Source: Chamaecrista fasciculata (Eukaryota > Streptophyta > Magnoliopsida > Fabales > Fabaceae). Taken from it: a stretch of DNA of 64,000 bases. The notes under the pieces are model-generated. The model was not told where the DNA came from, ran no database searches, and worked only from the letters and a program-made list of their open reading frames with translations. Positions 1-11,500 of this stretch are shown here, piece after piece. Made by a program: the position numbers and the translations under genes. The DNA lies in NCBI GenBank assembly GCA_003254925.1, contig QANZ01028774.1, positions 101,925 to 165,924 of the forward strand, given 5' to 3'. The first letter of the stretch is position 1. Each line of letters opens with the position of its first letter.

Positions 1-74
1 AAAAAAAAAATCAAATTATGGGATTTTAATTACTAGCTAGCTTCAATTTTCTCCCTTAGTTAATATTCTTTTTA

Positions 75-371
75 GGCCAAAGTCCTATTTTGGTCCCTCA
101 GTTATGCTCAGTGTTTCAAATTGGTCCCCCAATTATTTTTCGTTCCATATTGGTCCCATAGTCATGCAAAACTTGACAAAGTTGGTCCCTCTAACAGTTT
201 CCATCCATTTGTCAAGTTCTTTTTTTTTAACGGAAAAATGGATGGAAACTGTTAGAGGGACCAACTTTGTCAAGTTTTGCATAACTGGGGGACCAATATA
301 GAACGAAAAATAACTGGGGGACCAATTTGAAACACTGAGCATAACTAGGGGACCAAAATAGGACTTTGGCC
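75..371. mobile_element. Foldback MULE-type MITE, GGCCAAAGTCC family
   Basis: A 297-bp near-perfect palindrome. It starts GGCCAAAGTCCTATTTTGG and ends with its reverse complement, so almost the whole element can fold into one hairpin around a short T-rich loop near 222-232. The 9-bp direct repeat TTCTTTTTA flanks it exactly (66-74 and 372-380), which is the target duplication size of Mutator-like elements. Each arm holds several TTGGTCCC words. No coding capacity: the open frames through it are palindrome artefacts. The same terminal sequence recurs on the element at 30917-31819. Confidence 0.85.
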
Positions 372-380
372 TTCTTTTTA

Positions 381-1102
381 TTTTGTTAGACTCTTCATAA
401 TAGATGAAGTAACTTGACTTCATGGATAACAACAGAATATATAGAAGCAATAGTTGTTTTAAGTAATCCATTTTGAAGCAATCTTCTAATTTATCTGATA
501 TGATGAATTCGTGTTTCTAAAGTAATTAAGAACAGTCAGATAGAATATTAAAATGTCTTAATGTTTAACACTGATTTAATCTAAAATATTATTAATTGAA
601 TGAGATCATATTAAATAGATGGATGAAATTTTCAATATATATATATTTCCAAATCAGTTCAAAGGAAATCAATAATATAATTGTAAAGGGCTAAAATGAA
701 ATTCATGCAGGATATGCGCATCATTTGTAATAATCTCAAAGATTGGCCCAAACTTAAAATCTGGCGAAACCACGCCACAACAATTGAAGTAATAATAATT
801 TTGATTAATTTCTATTATCATGAAACGGAATAACTACGCTCACTAGTCACTCCCTCGCATCCTCCCTCTGAAACTGAAACGTTCTCGGCAAATAGCATTT
901 CTGGGTTTTCTTTCTTCACTCTGTGTATTACAGTCACTTCAAATTTCTCACTCTGGAAAATCTCTACAACATCAAAATAAGAGCTTTTGGAGGCATCTTC
1001 ATCACACTGTCTAGCTCTGCTTTCTCCCTCTTTTCTTTTGTCTTTTTTTGTTTTGTTTTGTTTTGTTTTTGGTTCATTCACATTTCACCACGTAGAGCTT
1101 TC
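381..1102 (+). other. 5' flank and probable 5' leader of the kinase gene
   Basis: AT-rich stretch with no supported gene. The last 200 bases are pyrimidine-rich, with a T/G tract of repeated TTTTG near 1047-1070, typical of a plant promoter or leader next to a start codon. No convincing TATA box could be assigned. Confidence 0.35.
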
Positions 1103-4100
1103 ATGGCGAATGCCCAGGACCAGAGAGATTATTGTTCATGGTATATATTATCTTCCTTCAAGCTTTATAGTTTATATTTCCTTTATTTTTAGCTTATACA
1201 CAAATTTCTACTCGTTTCTCAAGTGTTGATGGATATGCCCATTGTGGGTTTTACGTTTTTGAGCTTGTGCTGCAGTATCATATCATGTGTGTGTGCGTGT
1301 GTGTGTGAAAGAATACGCTATTATGCTCAAAGTTGTAATCTTTTTGAGAATCTGTAAAAGCTCTAGAACTTACTGAGTGTTAGCTTCTGGGTTTGCTCCT
1401 ATTTTGTTTTTGTATCATAGTCCATGCCCTTTTTGGCTTATGAGATTTTCACTCTCATAGTTCCTATTTCTGCAATTTGAATGATCTCTAACCGTCTTTT
1501 CCTATTACATTTATTAAGTTTATGCTTGTGTATTCGCTAGTTTATTTTCATCAGAAACAGAGCAGATGCAGCCTTTATCTTTCTTTTTTCTTTTTTCAAT
1601 GCCATATTGAACATCAAATTTACCAATTTAGCTATGTTTCAATCTCGATTTGCTCTAGTCAGATTGGTTCATTGCAATTGCTGAAATATGAACTTATGCA
1701 TTGCTGCTCAGGAAAATCCAAAACCAAAAGTGTTTTACTAACAAAACAAAGAAGGTCAAGGCGAATGCTGCTTTTAATGTGAAACATAAACCACGAGGCT
1801 TTTTGTCTCCTTCCTCTGCTTCACCTCAAGGTGCTTTCTCTCTTATTATTACTTCAAGTCCTTTCGGTTATGTTATCATCATTATTATTAATTTATTATC
1901 ATCTCCATAACCTCCATTCACATGCTAATTTTCAGACTTGTCACAAATGAACGAGAAAAAAGACGCTTCATCTCCCAAAGGGGTTATAGAAGCCTGCCTT
2001 AACAATGGATTTGATTGTTCTAATCCTAATAATTCCAATTCCAAGACATCATTTCAGTGGAGCAAGATTTTCAAACAGGCTGAGATAATGTCATTGAAGC
2101 GTCTAGCCTCCTTGGCTCCTCCTATAACTATCACTGTGCCAAAGATAACAACAAAAGGGAAAAGCACAACAATGAGTGGCAAAAATCCTGTTCTTACTAA
2201 CATACACAACTTGAGGTCTCGTGAACACTTTTTTTGTCCAAAACTCTTAGCAGGTTCAGACAAAAATATAAAAAAAAATACGAAATGCTAAAGTTTCTTT
2301 TCTTTTTGAGTTTTTTCATTATTTTTATTGACCAAACTGTCCCGTCTGACAGGTCTTCATTGGTGAATTTCACCCTCTCTGACCTTCGAAATGCAACCAA
2401 CAATTTCAGCAATGGTCAGTAATAATACTCCACATAATTTGGCTCTTCTTAGTCAATATTCAATAACCCTTGTGAGAATTTGATGATGGTGATGATGAAT
2501 ATGTGTGACATGTGCAGAGAATATAATTGGAAGGGGTGGTTATTCTGAAGTGTACAAGGGTTGTCTTCAAAATGGAGAGCTAATAGCTGTGAAGAGACTT
2601 AGTAAAGGGACACAAGATGAGAGAACAGCGAGCTTTCTATGTGAACTTGGTATAATTGCTCATGTTGATCATCCCAATACTGCCAAGCTTATTGGGTGTG
2701 GTGTGGAAGGAGGAATGCACCTTGTGTTTCAACTTTCTCCCCTTGGAAGCTTAGGATCTCTTCTTCATGGTTCGTTCCTTTAATTTTCTTGTCAGAATTT
2801 CTTGCTGAGTAAACATACAATATAGTCTCTAAAAGATATATTAGTTGAAACACAAGGTGTTTAAGCCTATTTTTTAGTTTTTGAAAGTCGTGGAAGTAAT
2901 ATAATTCAGTCATTTAAGTCTATTTTTTAGGTACTAACTTGTAGGGACTAAAAGACTAAAATGTATTGGTTCTATAACTTTCAGAGATTAAAGAGTATAA
3001 ATTAGACTTTCAAAGACTAAGTTGTTGACTCGTTTAAGGACCAATTTATATGTTTACTCATTCTTGTTTTCTCTTTTATGAGTTATGAGGTATTGAGGTA
3101 CGTATTGTAGGTTCAAATGATAACAAGTTGGATTGGAGTAAAAGGTATAAGATTGCATTGGGCATAGCTGATGGTCTTCTCTATCTTCATGAGACTTGTC
3201 CCAGGAGAATCATTCACAGAGATATTAAGGCAGACAATATTCTGCTCACACACGACTTTGAGCCACAGGTTAATATTATTGTTTAGCTTTCATAATCATA
3301 CCTACCATGTAGAGAATAATCAAAGAAATCCATCTTCTGTGCTAAATGATGTGCACCTTCATCTTCTCCAGATTTGTGATTTTGGGCTAGCAAAGTGGTT
3401 ACCCAAACAGTGGACTCACCATAATGTATCAAAATTTGAAGGCACATTTGGGTATGCAAAAAAAAATAGTAGTTCTATAGAGTCTATGAGGTTCAGTTCA
3501 GATAATAATTCTGATGAATATAGGCATATATATACATATCCTGACTGTGTGGCAGGTATTTTGCTCCTGAGTATTTCACGCATGGCATAGTGGATGAGAA
3601 AACCGATGTTTATTCTTTTGGGGTTCTTCTTTTGGAGCTCATAACTGGACGCCAAGCTTTGGATCACTTGCAGCAGAGTGTGGTCCTATGGGTAAGCTTC
3701 ATGCCCTCTTTTGGTTTCCCATAAGTATCTTTCACTAGTAATCATGTTCAAAGTATTGTCAGATACTAAATGTGGACATCTCTCACAACAGGACTTTGAA
3801 CCTGAGTTCATCATGTTGTGAGAAACTAGTTTTTTTTGGCTAAACCCAATCTTCACTTGATCGCTATACATACTTTAATAATGCATCTAAGATTCCATGA
3901 ATGACACTATATGGTATATCTTGTGTTGTAGGCAAAGCCTTTGCTTGACGCTAATAACATTGAAAACCTTGTTGATCCTTCTCTTGGTACTAATTATGAC
4001 CCACAACGAATGGATTTTGTTGTTCTCACTGCATCTCTCTGTGTTGACTTGTCTCCTTTCTCACGTCCTCGCATGAGTCAGGCATCTCCTCATTCATAAT

Positions 4101-4288
4101 TAGCAAATTAAATTATCTTAATTAATGCACTAAACATCTTTATATTGTTCACACACTAGATTCATGTTATATATACACAGGTTGCAATTCTGCTAAGAGG
4201 TGAAGAAAGTGCAATGGAATCTGCAAAAGCTAGCAGAAGAAGAAAACAAACAACATACTCACAAGAGCTAGGACTGGATTCCCCATAA
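1103..4288 (+). CDS. Receptor-like cytoplasmic kinase, class VI (RBK-type)
   Basis: Ten exons: 1103-1140, 1712-1830, 1936-2215, 2353-2414, 2518-2769, 3111-3268, 3372-3451, 3556-3691, 3932-4081, 4181-4288; they sum to 460 residues in one frame. A basic, Ser-rich N-terminus leads into [15 protein letters not shown], then a full Ser/Thr kinase domain: glycine loop [11 protein letters not shown] (about 171-181), ATP lysine K192 in [13 protein letters not shown] (286-293), DFG (306-308), GTFGYFAPEY and a late RPRMSQ helix. No signal peptide or membrane span is visible, which fits a soluble RLCK of subfamily VI; members of that family bind ROP GTPases, so signalling at the plasma membrane is an inference by homology. 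The start at 1103 was chosen because exons 1-3 join in frame; exon 1 is the least certain. The intron after 4081 begins with GC, not GT. Intron 5 contains a foldback MITE. Confidence 0.85.
2807..3059. mobile_element. Foldback MITE in kinase intron 5 (GAGTAAAC termini)
   Basis: About 253 bp. It begins GAGTAAACATACAATATAG and ends with the related inverted sequence (..ATATGTTTACTC). The flanks TTTCTTGCT and ATTCTTGTT match at 7 of 9 positions, consistent with an old 9-bp duplication. The GAGTAAAC terminus is shared with the 4.6-kb element at 23991-28599. It lies wholly within an intron. Confidence 0.5.
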
Positions 4289-5059
4289 TACAGAATACAC
4301 ATTGAAGCTTGCTCTGGGTTCTTGATTTGAGAACTAATTAAGATTATGCCACATTGCTCATGATTTTAGTTTTGTGAGTATTGTATATGTAATATGTTTA
4401 GTGTATACTATACAACACTTCAAGGCAGTTTTTTTTTTTTTTAAAACCTAGTCTTCACCATTTCTGGAAAGAAGTGTATTGCCATTATTTAATATTTATG
4501 TGAATTAGCTACTGCATTTGTCCCTCTGAAAAAAGTTTCATTTTGGGATTACTAGAGTTGTACTTGTGTCCATTTTGTAAATATTGGATCTAATGGTTCA
4601 ATTCCACAAGATGCAAAAAGATTATTATAGTGTTTTTTTTGGTAAGGAAAAAGTTTAGGTATTATTATAGTGTTTTAATTGCTCAGTAAATGCTTCAATT
4701 TCTAAAAAAAAGCGTTTATTTCGTATTACTGATTTTCTTCTATTTCGGCCAAAAAAAAAAGATTTTCTTCTACAAAATTTTATTTATTTATTTATTTTTT
4801 CATGTGCGAAGTTATTGAAACCTAAGGTATCATACCTGAAAACGACAGTGAGTTTGAGGTTACGGAGTTAGATTTGTAGATACTCCTACCTACAAATTAG
4901 GAGTCATAAATTTATTTATTTATTTATTTTTGAGGTAGATAGAAATGAAATTAGGAAGAAAAAAAAAATCAATTTCCTTGGTTCGGCATCTAGATTGAGA
5001 TATTCTCATCGCTTGTCGTGGCGTAATCAATATGCCGTGTTTAAGTTTTTTATTTTTTA
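4289..5059. other. 3' flank of the kinase gene, no gene seen
   Basis: The kinase 3' UTR probably ends within the first 150-200 bases, where the sequence turns T-rich. The rest is AT-rich with short TTTA runs (near 4780 and 4911) and A or T tracts. No conserved frame was recognised. Confidence 0.4.
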
Positions 5060-6326
5060 GGCCAAAGTACGAATTTGGTCCTGTAACTTTGCTGCAGTTC
5101 CCAAATCAGTCCTATAACTCTTTTTGTCTCGAATTTGGTCCTGTAACTTTGCTCCAGTTCCCAAATCAGTCCTATAACTTTTTTTGTCTCGTATTTGGTC
5201 CTGTATCTTTGCTCCAGGTCCCAAATCATTCCTATATCTTTTTTTGTCTCAGTTTTGGTCCCATATGTTTTGAAAACCTCCCACCGTTAGTCCTCTGTCT
5301 ATATTAAATTACAGTTTAGTCCTGAAAACTTCAAGTCCCTTTCACTTTAGTCCCTACTATCAAAATGAAAGTGAAAGAGCGCATCCCTGAAGATTCTCAA
5401 ACCTTACATCTTGGTCCCTAATCCATGAATTCTTCATGAAATGGAATAAAAATGCAAAACAACACAAATTAAAGCAAATGACAGAGGGACCAAAACTAAA
5501 AATTTAGAAAATTTAAAACCCACCGAAAAACGTACGGAAATCACCGAGAAACTCAAAAACTCATCAAAAAACCTCAATTCTCACTGAAACCTCTCTCAAA
5601 TAATTGTCCTCAAATGCTTTAAGAAAGAATTTTCAAAAATTCACACTTTTGAGGAGGGAGGTGATAGAAGATTCCCTTACATTTGGTGATTCCGAGAGAG
5701 AAGTTCTAAAATCCCTTACATTTCTTTTATCACCTCCCTCCTCAAAAGCATTTAAGGGCGATTATTTTAGTGAGATTTTAGTGAGAATTGAGGTTTTTGG
5801 ATGAATTCTTGAGTTTCTCAGCGATTTCCGTATGTTTTCCGACGAGTTTGGGCCATTTTCCGGTAGGTTTTAAATTTTCTACGTTTTCAGTTTTGGTCCC
5901 TCTGTCATTTGCTTTAATTTGTGTTGTTTTTGCATTTCTATTCCATTTCATGAAGAATTCATGGATTAGGGACCAAGATATAAGGTTTGAGAATCTTTAG
6001 AGATGCTCTTTCACTTTCATTTTGATAGTCAGAGACTAAAGTGAAAGGGACTTGAAGTTTTCAGGACTAAACAGTAATTTAAAATAGACGGAGGGGTAAC
6101 AGTGAGAGGTTTTCAAAATATATAGGACCAAAACTGAGACAAAAAAAGATATAGGACTTATTTGGGACCTGGAGCAAAGATACAAGACCAAATACGAGAC
6201 AAAAAAAGTTATAGGACTGATTTGGGAACTGGAGCAAAGTTACAGGACCAAATTCGAGACAAAAAAAATTATAGGACTGATTTGGGAACTGTATCAAAGT
6301 TACAGGACCAAATTCGCACTTTAACC
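5060..6326. mobile_element. Long foldback MULE-type element, GGCCAAAGTACG family
   Basis: A 1,267-bp element with a perfect 9-bp duplication TATTTTTTA on both sides (5051-5059 and 6327-6335). The two arms, roughly 600 bp each, are reverse complements of each other for nearly their whole length, meeting around 5680-5700. The outer part of each arm repeats a unit of about 61 bp three to four times (TTTGGTCCTGTAAC.. plus CCAAATCAGTCCTATAAC..). No transposase reading frame is visible, so it would depend on an element elsewhere. Confidence 0.85.
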
Positions 6327-6573
6327 TATTTTTTATTATTACATTATACGTTAAGCTTCCTTGCGTATGAGAATTCCTCCAATACTTTCTCATAATTTCT
6401 CTTTGCACCCCTAGTTTATTTTATATTTACCATCCGACACCCACGTGTCTATCCGTGCCACGTTGTGCGTAATGTCGATTGCACCCCTATGATCCAGGGA
6501 ACGAATCAGATTTCTAATCCTCATCAGATTTCTAATCCTCAACAGTCATTCCAATTGTTATAATATTTTTTTT

Positions 6574-6951
6574 GGTCAAAGTGTATTTTTAGTCTTATAA
6601 CTTTTGCTCAGGTCTTAATTTGGTCCCATAACTTTTTTGTTGCACTCTTGGTCCCAAATCTTTGCAAGAAGTTGCAAATTTGGTCCCATATCACTTTTGT
6701 TCACATCTTTTGGTCAGGTTACAGAATTGGTCCCATATTTTTGCAAAAAATCTCACTGCCAGTCTCACCTGATCCAAATATATGAGACCAATTCGGCATC
6801 TGATCCAAAGATATGGGCCAATTTTGTAATCTGACCAAAATATATGAGACCAATTCTGCAACATAACCCAAATATATGAGACCAAAAGTGTAACATGGCA
6901 CCAAATTTGCAACTTGAGCAAAAGATATGGGATCAAAAATGCAATTTAACC
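6574..6951. mobile_element. Foldback element, GGTCAAAGTG termini
   Basis: About 378 bp with GGTCAAAGTGTATTTTTAG at the left and a degenerate inverted copy at the right, the interior again built from TTGGTCCCATA words on the left and their complements on the right. I found no matching 9-bp flanks, so the exact ends and the superfamily are less sure than for its neighbours. Confidence 0.55.
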
Positions 6952-7139
6952 ATAAGAAATTACTTTCTCTGTCCCAAAATATCTTCTGCTTTGTTGGAGA
7001 ATTTTTTGTGTCCCAAAATATTTTATGTTTTACAAAATCGAGAGAGCATTAATTATTTTTTTATCATTCTAACCCTATTAAAATTTAAAGATATTGAATC
7101 AATGAGAGTAACTAAGAGTCATTTAATGAGTACGATTTA

Positions 7140-7564
7140 GGATATATTTGGTTATTCTGTTTCCTGTTTCCATTTTCACCGAAAACAAAATATGACTAAA
7201 AACGTGTTTTGCACAATTTTCTTGAAACTGTTTTCTAAAAATATTTTCTAAAATGGGTTGAAAACAGGAAACGTCAAAAAGACGTTTCTAATATTTCCGA
7301 AAACAAACTTGTGATATTTTACAACTTTACACAAAAGTAAACTATTTAATCATATTAATATCATCATTGAGTAATAATCAAACTTAAAAGCATAAAAAGT
7401 TTAACGTTATTCAAGTTCATAATTTAAATAGGAATAAAAAGATTTTTTGACTTTATAAAATAAACATATTTCTTAAATATTGAAAATTTAGTAATGAAAA
7501 TAGAATTCCAGAAATGAGGACAAAAAATGAAAACATGAAATATTTCCTTAAACCAATCAGACCC
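7140..7564. mobile_element. Probable MITE nested in the Stowaway, class unsure
   Basis: Left end GGATATATTTGG, right end CCAATCAGACCC, imperfect inverted repeats of the kind seen in PIF/Harbinger MITEs. The left flank is TTA but the right flank is TAG, so the expected 3-bp target duplication is not clean. AT-rich inside, with no frame. Confidence 0.35.
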
Positions 7565-7609
7565 TAGGTAAATTAATCATTCCTTTGATGTGTATGTAAT
7601 TAAAAAAAA

Positions 7610-8008
7610 GGGTAAATTACACTTTGGTACCCTGTGGTTTGACCCTGTTTCACTTTGGTACCATGTGGTTTGAAACTTGACACTTTGGTACTCTGTGGTA
7701 TTCTCCATTAACACTTTGGTACCCTTTGGACCTATTTTGTAATTTTAACCATAATAAATTTTACAAAAATTACATATTGACCCTAAAAAAATTTTAAATT
7801 TTTCATTTTAGTCCCTATATAATATGTATCTAGGGACCTATTTGTAATTTTTTGAAAATTTTTTGGGGTCATTATGTAATTTTTGCAAAATTTGTTGTGG
7901 TTAAAATTACAAAATAGCTCCAAAGGGTACCAAAGTGTTAATGGAGAATACCACAGGGTACCAAAGTGTCAAGTTTCAAACCACAGGGTACCTAAGTGTA
8001 ATTTACCC
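7610..8008. mobile_element. MULE-type MITE, GGGTAAATTAC family
   Basis: A 399-bp element starting GGGTAAATTACACTTTGG and ending with the reverse complement. It is flanked by the perfect 9-bp repeat TAAAAAAAA (7601-7609 and 8009-8017). Each arm has four TTTGGTACCCTGTGG-type words. It shares its termini with the elements at 15045, 21066 and 40209. Confidence 0.8.
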
Positions 8009-8041
8009 TAAAAAAAAATAGGTATTTTGAGAGAGAGGAAG

Positions 8042-8547
8042 TATTTAATTAGAGATGAAGAATTTGTTATCCAATAGGATGATGATTTTTGGGGACATAA
8101 AAATGATCCAAGAGTCGCAAAGGGAGAACACGGGATTGCGTAAGGGGTTGATGGTAATTTCAAAGGAAGCCGAAAACTAAAGAAGGATTGGGAGGGACCT
8201 ATCCGACATTATTGAAAAAGAGGTGGGACGTGAGGGACATTTCGGAGATTTTGATTGCTTTGCAATTAGCAATTAGCAAGAGGCGGAGTATAGCGAGTCC
8301 AAAGTCCAAAACAGAAGGGAAAGACAGAGAAGAGAAGGGAACGGAACCGTGTGTGTCAAGGTCAAAATTGCTCAACAACCACCAAAGTAAAACGGAACCA
8401 CGAAGCTTTCCGTCGCCGGTCGAACCGATTTTCCGACGTCTTTGACTCTTATGCTATATCCGATCGATTACGGTCCGCGACTGTCGTCGGCGGTGACGGA
8501 TTTCCCGGTGTCTCACCGGTGGCTGCTCACGAAGCCCTTCATTGACT
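8042..8547 (+). other. 5' flank and leader of the ATG18f gene
   Basis: GC content rises sharply from about 8280 and the last 150 bases are rich in CG dinucleotides, as expected for a transcribed leader. Short open frames here have no recognisable product. The first well-supported start codon downstream is at 8548. Confidence 0.4.
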
Positions 8548-11500
8548 ATGAAGAACCACGCCAAGGAAAATCATAGCAAGAGCAATGGATTTATCCCTTC
8601 GTCTTTCAAGTTCATATCCTCTTGCATTAAGACTGCCTCCTCCGGCGTCCGCTCCGCCGGCGCCTCCGTCGCCGCCTCCATCGCTGCCGACGGACTTGAC
8701 CATAGAGACCAGGTTGTTCTTTTGATCGAACTCTTTTACCTTTTGATTTTAGCTATGATTTCCTATATTCATGGAGAAATTTTGATTTCCTTGCCATTTT
8801 GCATTTGGTACGTTAGTTGAAGGGGGAAAAACAAAAATTGGGAGGAGAATAAATGCCTTTACTGGAAATGTTGTTCTGATTGCTTATATACTGAACTAAC
8901 CTCCTAAGTAAATGATTTGATTACTGTTATCTCTTTTGTTTTGTTTTGTCTCAATCATTTAAAAAATTTGACTTGAATTCTTTTACTTTAGTCCTTTTGT
9001 CCACAATATAGAGTTGAGGTTTCTTCCTACTTGCTCTTATATTTTGAAGTGTGCATTCCATTATCCTCCTTTTTGTTTATTTATTTAGTTAGTTTTTATG
9101 TTCTGACGAGATTAGATGTATTGAAATATGCTGATTGAACTTATTGGTTTTGGATTATAAGGTATTTGAAATCTGAATAGATGTTTTTCTTGACGAAGTT
9201 GTATGATTGTGTATAAAGTCAAGTGAAGTGTAGAGTAGAGTAGTGCGTGCTTGCCTGTTTGAAGAAACTTTACAGATGCGGGGTGGAGGAGAGGCTAGTG
9301 CGGTACGGACTTGTGTGTTTTAATGAGCATTTTATAATTCGTTTTAGGTTTCTTTTTCTAGTAATCCATATAAAAGATTTGGAATTTTGGATATTGTGTA
9401 GGATATCATTGCCATGGTTGTTAAAAATAATGTTGCCTTTTTAACTTCCATTCATTCAGGATGACATTTGAGTGATTTGTTCTAACGACCTGATAAATAA
9501 TAGAGTCTTTAATTGTAGAAACCAAGTTGACATTCATAAGGATGGGATTAATAGACAAATAGATGATGCTATGTGGGCCAATTGTTCCCAACACATGAAA
9601 GGGTATAAGTTTTAAAAGTACTGCGTTTTGTTTCACCCTTCACCCTGACACTCCCTTTCACTTATTGTCTGTTGGTTGGTGTGGGATAAATGTCTGGGGA
9701 GGATGCATCTATACAACTTCTGAGCGTTGCTTGGGGCATGTGTGTGAATAATGGAAATGATTAGTAGTATTGTTTGTTTGTTTAAAAGTGTTAGCATCTA
9801 GTTGTCAGATCAGGTATAAAATTGCTTCCCATAAAACTAGAATGACAAGGTAGTATGTACAAGTTTGAAAGTGTGGTCGGAAATTTTCTTAATTTTCTAT
9901 CTGGAACATTTTCCTGTCGTGCTATGCCTATCTTTACGTCATAATTTATTTTTAGTTATTCATGCTTTATTTATGAAGCAAGGAATCAAAATAATTTACC
10001 CCTTTTTTGGCAAAGCAGGTGCTTTGGGCTTGCTTTGATAGGCTAGAACTTGGTCCATCGTCTTTCAAGCATGTCCTCTTACTTGGTTACTCAAATGGTT
10101 TTCAAGTTCTCGATGTGGAAGATGCCTCTAATGTCCGTGAACTTGTCTCAAAGCGGGATGATCCAGTTTCTTTTTTACAGATGCAGCCTATCCCTGCAAA
10201 AGTTGATGGGTGTGAAGGATTTAGGGCATCACATCCATTACTCTTAGTTGTTGCCTGTGATAAATCAAAGATCCCAGGTACAGTGCAAAACGGGAGAGAC
10301 GGATATGCTGAACCTCTTTCTGAAAACATTGTCAGCTCAGCTACAGCTGTTCGATTTTACTCACTGAGGTCCCACAACTATGTTCATGCTCTGAGATTCC
10401 GGTCAACTGTGTATATGGTTAGATGCAGTCCTCAAGTAGTGGCTGTGGGTCTTGCTACGCAAGTAAGGTTCTGATTTGTGTACTTATTCAATTTATTTTC
10501 AGCACTTTTCTTGGAAGCAGATTTGTTATCTGGTCAGGAAATATGACTCTATAGCAATGAGCAAATTTTATAAATTCCCTGACCATCTATGGAAATGTGA
10601 TGACAAGGTTGCACGACACTGATAGTTTCACCAGTTGCTTAATGGATAACTTCCATGTTGTTTAAATATGACTTTAAATGTAACATAATTATATTATGCA
10701 TCTTGGCTTGCTAGTGACCGCTGAAACCTGGCTAACTTGTTTTTGTATTGTTTTTATTATGCTGGCAGATATACTGTTTTGATGCTCTTACTCTTGAGAA
10801 TAAATTCAGTGTCCTCACTTATCCTGTACCTCAGTTGGGAGTCCAAGGACTGGTTGGGGTTAATATTGGCTATGGTCCCATGGCTGTAGGACCCCGGTGG
10901 TTGGCTTATGCTTCTAACAACCCATTGCTGTCAAACACAGGTCGTCTAAGTCCCCAAAGTCTTACTCCTCCTGCTGGCAGCCCATCAACATCACCCAGCA
11001 ATGGAAACCTGGTAGCTCGATATGCCATGGAGTCTAGCAAGCACTTGGCTGCTGGATTGATAAACCTTGGTGACATGGGATACAAAACATTGTCTAAGTA
11101 CTATCAGGATCTTATACCTGATGGATCTAGCTCTCCGGTTTCATCAAATTCAGGTTGGAAAGGTAGTCGGTATACATCTCATTCTGCAGAAACAGATACA
11201 GCTGGGGTGGTGAGTCTTTCATTGTTGGTGACAACTTAACAATTTATAATTGGTTCCTTTTGTGCAGTGTGCTGACTTCTGAGTAGATGTTTTCTTTTTT
11301 AAAATATATTGGAATTGGTACTACAGTTTGCCTGAGATCATGTACTGGTTCATCTTAATGAAATCTCTGGACTCTTCCCTTTTCTTGCCCCCTTACTTTC
11401 AACAGTGTTGCTTTATCTCATTTTAAAGTCATCAATCCACATGCTAGTTGACTTTTATTACCTGTCTATGATTTTATTACAGGTTGTTGTGAAGGACTTA

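Larger units (their letters stand above)
6963..8041. mobile_element. Stowaway-like MITE split by nested insertions
   Basis: The left end CTTTCTCTGTCCCAAAATAT follows TA at 6961-6962, and the right end (..TTTTGAGAGAGAGGAAG) precedes TA at 8042-8043; these are degenerate forms of the Stowaway terminus CTCCCTCCGTCCC with its TA target. The interior from 6980 to 7130 resembles the better preserved Stowaway at 20390-20735. Two younger pieces interrupt it: 7140-7564 and the MULE-type MITE 7610-8008. Confidence 0.55.

Noticed and set aside
133-471. Open frames over palindromes such as 133-471, 6079-6408 and 47513-47821
   Set aside because: Both strands give near-identical peptides (..VPLTVSIH.., ..FGPVTLLQFPNQSYN..) because the DNA is an inverted repeat; no start context, no homology, no splice support.
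5070-5280. Regularly spaced direct repeats resembling a CRISPR array
   Set aside because: The spacing units are themselves repeated, the genome is a plant's, and the block is one arm of a foldback transposon with a 9-bp target duplication.
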